Below, piece by piece: positions 62,190-64,000 of a DNA stretch of 64,000 nt (position 1 is its first letter; every line of letters starts with the position of its first letter). The notes under the pieces were generated by a model. That model worked only from the letters and a program-made list of their open reading frames with translations. It was not told the origin of the DNA and did no database searches. The DNA lies in NCBI GenBank assembly GCA_041191405.1, contig JBEEOW010000010.1, forward strand, positions 1 through 64,000, given 5' to 3'. Source of the DNA: JBEEOW01 sp041191405 (lineage in GTDB: Bacteria; Bacteroidota; Bacteroidia; Cytophagales; UBA9547). The translations under genes were made by a program, and so were the position numbers.

Positions 62190-62858
62190 ATGACAAATCA
62201 AATCAAAAATATTGTTATTATATTTTGTGCAATCTTTAGTTCAATAAACTTTACCATTGCACAGTCATTTAGTGATAAGTTTGGAAAAGGTTTGGTTGTG
62301 TTTGAATATGACACAAATGCAGTATTAAATTTCTATAACAATCCAAACGAAGGAGAACCTTCATTAAATATTTCAGTACGTATTGATACCGATTCAAAAC
62401 AATTAACATTAAAATTAACTGAAGAGCAACAGCAATGGTTTAATCCTGAAACTTTTTGGGACGAAGAAAAACTACTTCATTTTATTTGTACTGAACGTAA
62501 AGGCAATTGGTGCAAAATTATTGTTGATAAAAAAACAAATAAATCATTTTGGGTATTAACAGGTTTAAAGTTGCATTTCTTTAAATGGAAAAAATATTTA
62601 CCCAATACAACACAAATAGAAGTGATAGACACTGTAAGTAATAAAGCCAAGTATTTGCGTTGTATTATCTCTCCAAGTGTTAAAAACAGACCTTATAGAT
62701 GTTTAAGAATTCAAAAAGTAAAAGGAAATAAAGCCTTAGTGGAATTTGATAAACGTAATTGCCCTGATTATGACAAAAACAAATTTGAAAAACCAACTTA
62801 TGGTTGGATTAGATGGAGAGATAAAAAAGGATTGCTAATAAATTATTATTTGAGGTAA
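62190..62858 (+). CDS. Secreted protein of unknown function
   Basis: This 222-residue protein has a signal peptide ending FTIAQ. The mature part is rich in aromatic and basic residues and beta-prone; CTERKGNWCKIIVDKKTNKS and the closing YGWIRWRDKKGLLINYYLR look like SH3-type strands. It starts 13 nt after the gldJ terminator. No family is recognised. Confidence 0.6.
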   Translation: MTNQIKNIVIIFCAIFSSINFTIAQSFSDKFGKGLVVFEYDTNAVLNFYNNPNEGEPSLNISVRIDTDSKQLTLKLTEEQQQWFNPETFWDEEKLLHFICTERKGNWCKIIVDKKTNKSFWVLTGLKLHFFKWKKYLPNTTQIEVIDTVSNKAKYLRCIISPSVKNRPYRCLRIQKVKGNKALVEFDKRNCPDYDKNKFEKPTYGWIRWRDKKGLLINYYLR

Positions 62859-62898
62859 AATAAACGATATTTTTATCTTGCATTTAATTATTTTACCT
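62853..62898. terminator. Bidirectional terminator between converging genes
   Basis: AGGTAAAATAA / TTATTTTACCT forms an AT-rich stem over the stop of the plus-strand gene and the stop of the minus-strand sulfatase. Confidence 0.55.
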
Positions 62899-63999
62899 AG
62901 TTCTATAATCCTCGTAAACAGATTGTTGAAATGCTTTTGCATATTTAGTTAAACTATCACTTTCTTGTTTAGGTTTAATTTCGTCGTACATTAAGCCAGG
63001 ACTTTGGTGATTAAATCCTATCCATCCTTTATTGCTTACCATGCCTGCTCCACCGTACGAACAATAATATGCCACATTTTTACTGTATGGATTAAACATG
63101 TTTTTGCTCCAAACATATTTTTCAGCTTCATTGTGTAATTTCATTTGTTTTAGAATACTTGGCGTAATGTCTAATTGTGAGAAAACTTTATCTATTTTTC
63201 TACCTTTGAACTCATTTTTTATTACATCTCCATAAAATACACATGGGATTTGGTGGTATGCAGCCATAAAAGGGTCTGAATTTTTGTGACTACCATGACT
63301 ATGATCTGCAACGAGTACAAATAATGTGTTTTTATACCAAGCTTGTTTTTTTGCATAGTCAAAAAATACTTTTAAACATGAATCTGCAAAAACCATTGAA
63401 TTAGTAAAATCATTTTCAAGTGGAGTTAATCTTTTTTTAGTGCCTTCAAAATCATAAGGCATGTGTGTACTTACTGTAAACCACGAAGCTAAAAATGGTT
63501 GTTTTAATTGATTGATTTCAGTAATGAATTGTTTGTTCATATAGTTATCATGTATTCCTAGTTTGCCTTTAGGTAAATCTGAATAATCTTTTTCTTCTTT
63601 TACAATATCAAATTTTTTCTGATAAACATAACTTCTTAAATTTCCATAATTTAAATCACCTCCAAAATAAAATCCTGATTGGTAGCCTAAAGGTTTTAAA
63701 TCTTCCGAAATACAAGGAAGTTTTACTGATTTTTCGCTTACGTTTATTACACTCATACGTGATAATGCTGGATATCCACTCAATACTGCAGGAATTCCTT
63801 GGTCGGAAACATAACCACCTGGATAAAATTTTGTAAATGAGATTCCTTCCTTAGCCAATGATGACATAAAAGGTGCATAATTGTCTCCTCCAAAACCTTC
63901 GACACAGCTAGCGCTCCAACTTTCAAGTAAAATATATACAATATTTGGTTTTGAGTTGTTTAAAAAAATCTCTGTTGTATCTTTTTGAACAGCAAACAA
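62893..63999 (-). CDS. LTA-synthase-like sulfatase family protein, 5' end beyond the window
   Basis: The frame is open to the end of the window and 368 residues are visible; the N-terminal membrane domain must lie outside. The alkaline-phosphatase superfamily core shows NIVYILLESWSASCVEGFGG at its start (metal-binding Glu), SDQGIPAVLSGYPAL at the nucleophile position, STHMPYDFE and VADHSHGSHK (metal site). Homologues transfer phosphoglycerol or phosphoethanolamine to membrane or surface polymers. The nucleophile would be Ser where Thr is usual. Confidence 0.85.
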   Translation of the reverse strand: MFAVQKDTTEIFLNNSKPNIVYILLESWSASCVEGFGGDNYAPFMSSLAKEGISFTKFYPGGYVSDQGIPAVLSGYPALSRMSVINVSEKSVKLPCISEDLKPLGYQSGFYFGGDLNYGNLRSYVYQKKFDIVKEEKDYSDLPKGKLGIHDNYMNKQFITEINQLKQPFLASWFTVSTHMPYDFEGTKKRLTPLENDFTNSMVFADSCLKVFFDYAKKQAWYKNTLFVLVADHSHGSHKNSDPFMAAYHQIPCVFYGDVIKNEFKGRKIDKVFSQLDITPSILKQMKLHNEAEKYVWSKNMFNPYSKNVAYYCSYGGAGMVSNKGWIGFNHQSPGLMYDEIKPKQESDSLTKYAKAFQQSVYEDYRTR

Positions 64000-64000
64000 T

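Overview
The window is chromosomal DNA from a low-GC Bacteroidota (Bacteroidetes) bacterium. The evidence is a GldJ-type gliding/type IX secretion lipoprotein, a DUF4834 protein, a Bacteroidetes-style FtsL, and repeated promoter matches to the phylum's TAnnTTTG -7 element with short leaders and no obvious Shine-Dalgarno sequences. MurE carries the meso-diaminopimelate motif, so the wall is Gram-negative type. No tRNA, rRNA, CRISPR array, transposase or integrase was seen.

Region 1 (1-8.1 kb) is a surface-modification block. Two SGNH-hydrolase genes are transcribed divergently from an MBOAT O-acyltransferase and a third SGNH-like (DltD-type) protein. A CxxCH heme lipoprotein coupled to a radical SAM/SPASM gene follows, then a 37-codon remnant of an EVE-domain gene. 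Region 2 (8.1-16.6 kb) holds a TPR lipoprotein, malate dehydrogenase, a DUF4139 protein and the thiolase plus acyl-CoA dehydrogenase of fatty acid beta-oxidation. Region 3 (16.9-26.1 kb) holds prfA, an nrnA-FKBP pair, a cysteine desulfurase, a DUF2461 gene, an FGE-fold secreted protein between two related repeats, and an orphan 518-residue membrane protein.

Region 4 (26.3-42.95 kb, all minus strand) is a nearly complete division and cell-wall (dcw) operon: mraZ-rsmH-ftsL-ftsI-murE-mraY-[four-helix-bundle gene]-murD-ftsW-murG-murC-ftsQ-ftsA-ftsZ. The bracketed gene is foreign to the cluster and is flanked by inverted repeats. Several dcw gaps contain palindromic repeats of different families. 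Upstream of mraZ, five decamers in exact 10-bp register look like a MraZ operator.

Region 5 (43.5-50 kb) has a decayed locus that resembles an immunity gene (lipoprotein, headless C-terminal remnant, 45-residue membrane peptide), a GH1 glycosidase, a lamin-tail secreted protein, and the bifunctional beta-oxidation enzyme FadN divergent from a MarR regulator. Region 6 (50-57.7 kb) is a minus-strand nucleotide-sugar operon (UDP-glucuronate, probably UDP-xylose, amino-sugar uronates, epimerase, dTDP-glucose dehydratase) with one GT2 transferase. Region 7 (57.7-64 kb) holds a TerC protein, an ABC exporter, gldJ, a secreted protein of unknown role and a truncated LTA-synthase-like sulfatase.

I found no complete new multi-gene system. 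The strongest leads are the phased MraZ boxes, the repeat-bounded gene inside the dcw operon, a 140-bp element without coding capacity present in two opposite copies, the decayed immunity-like locus and EVE remnant, and the split fad regulon with shared 3' repeats and a candidate operator.
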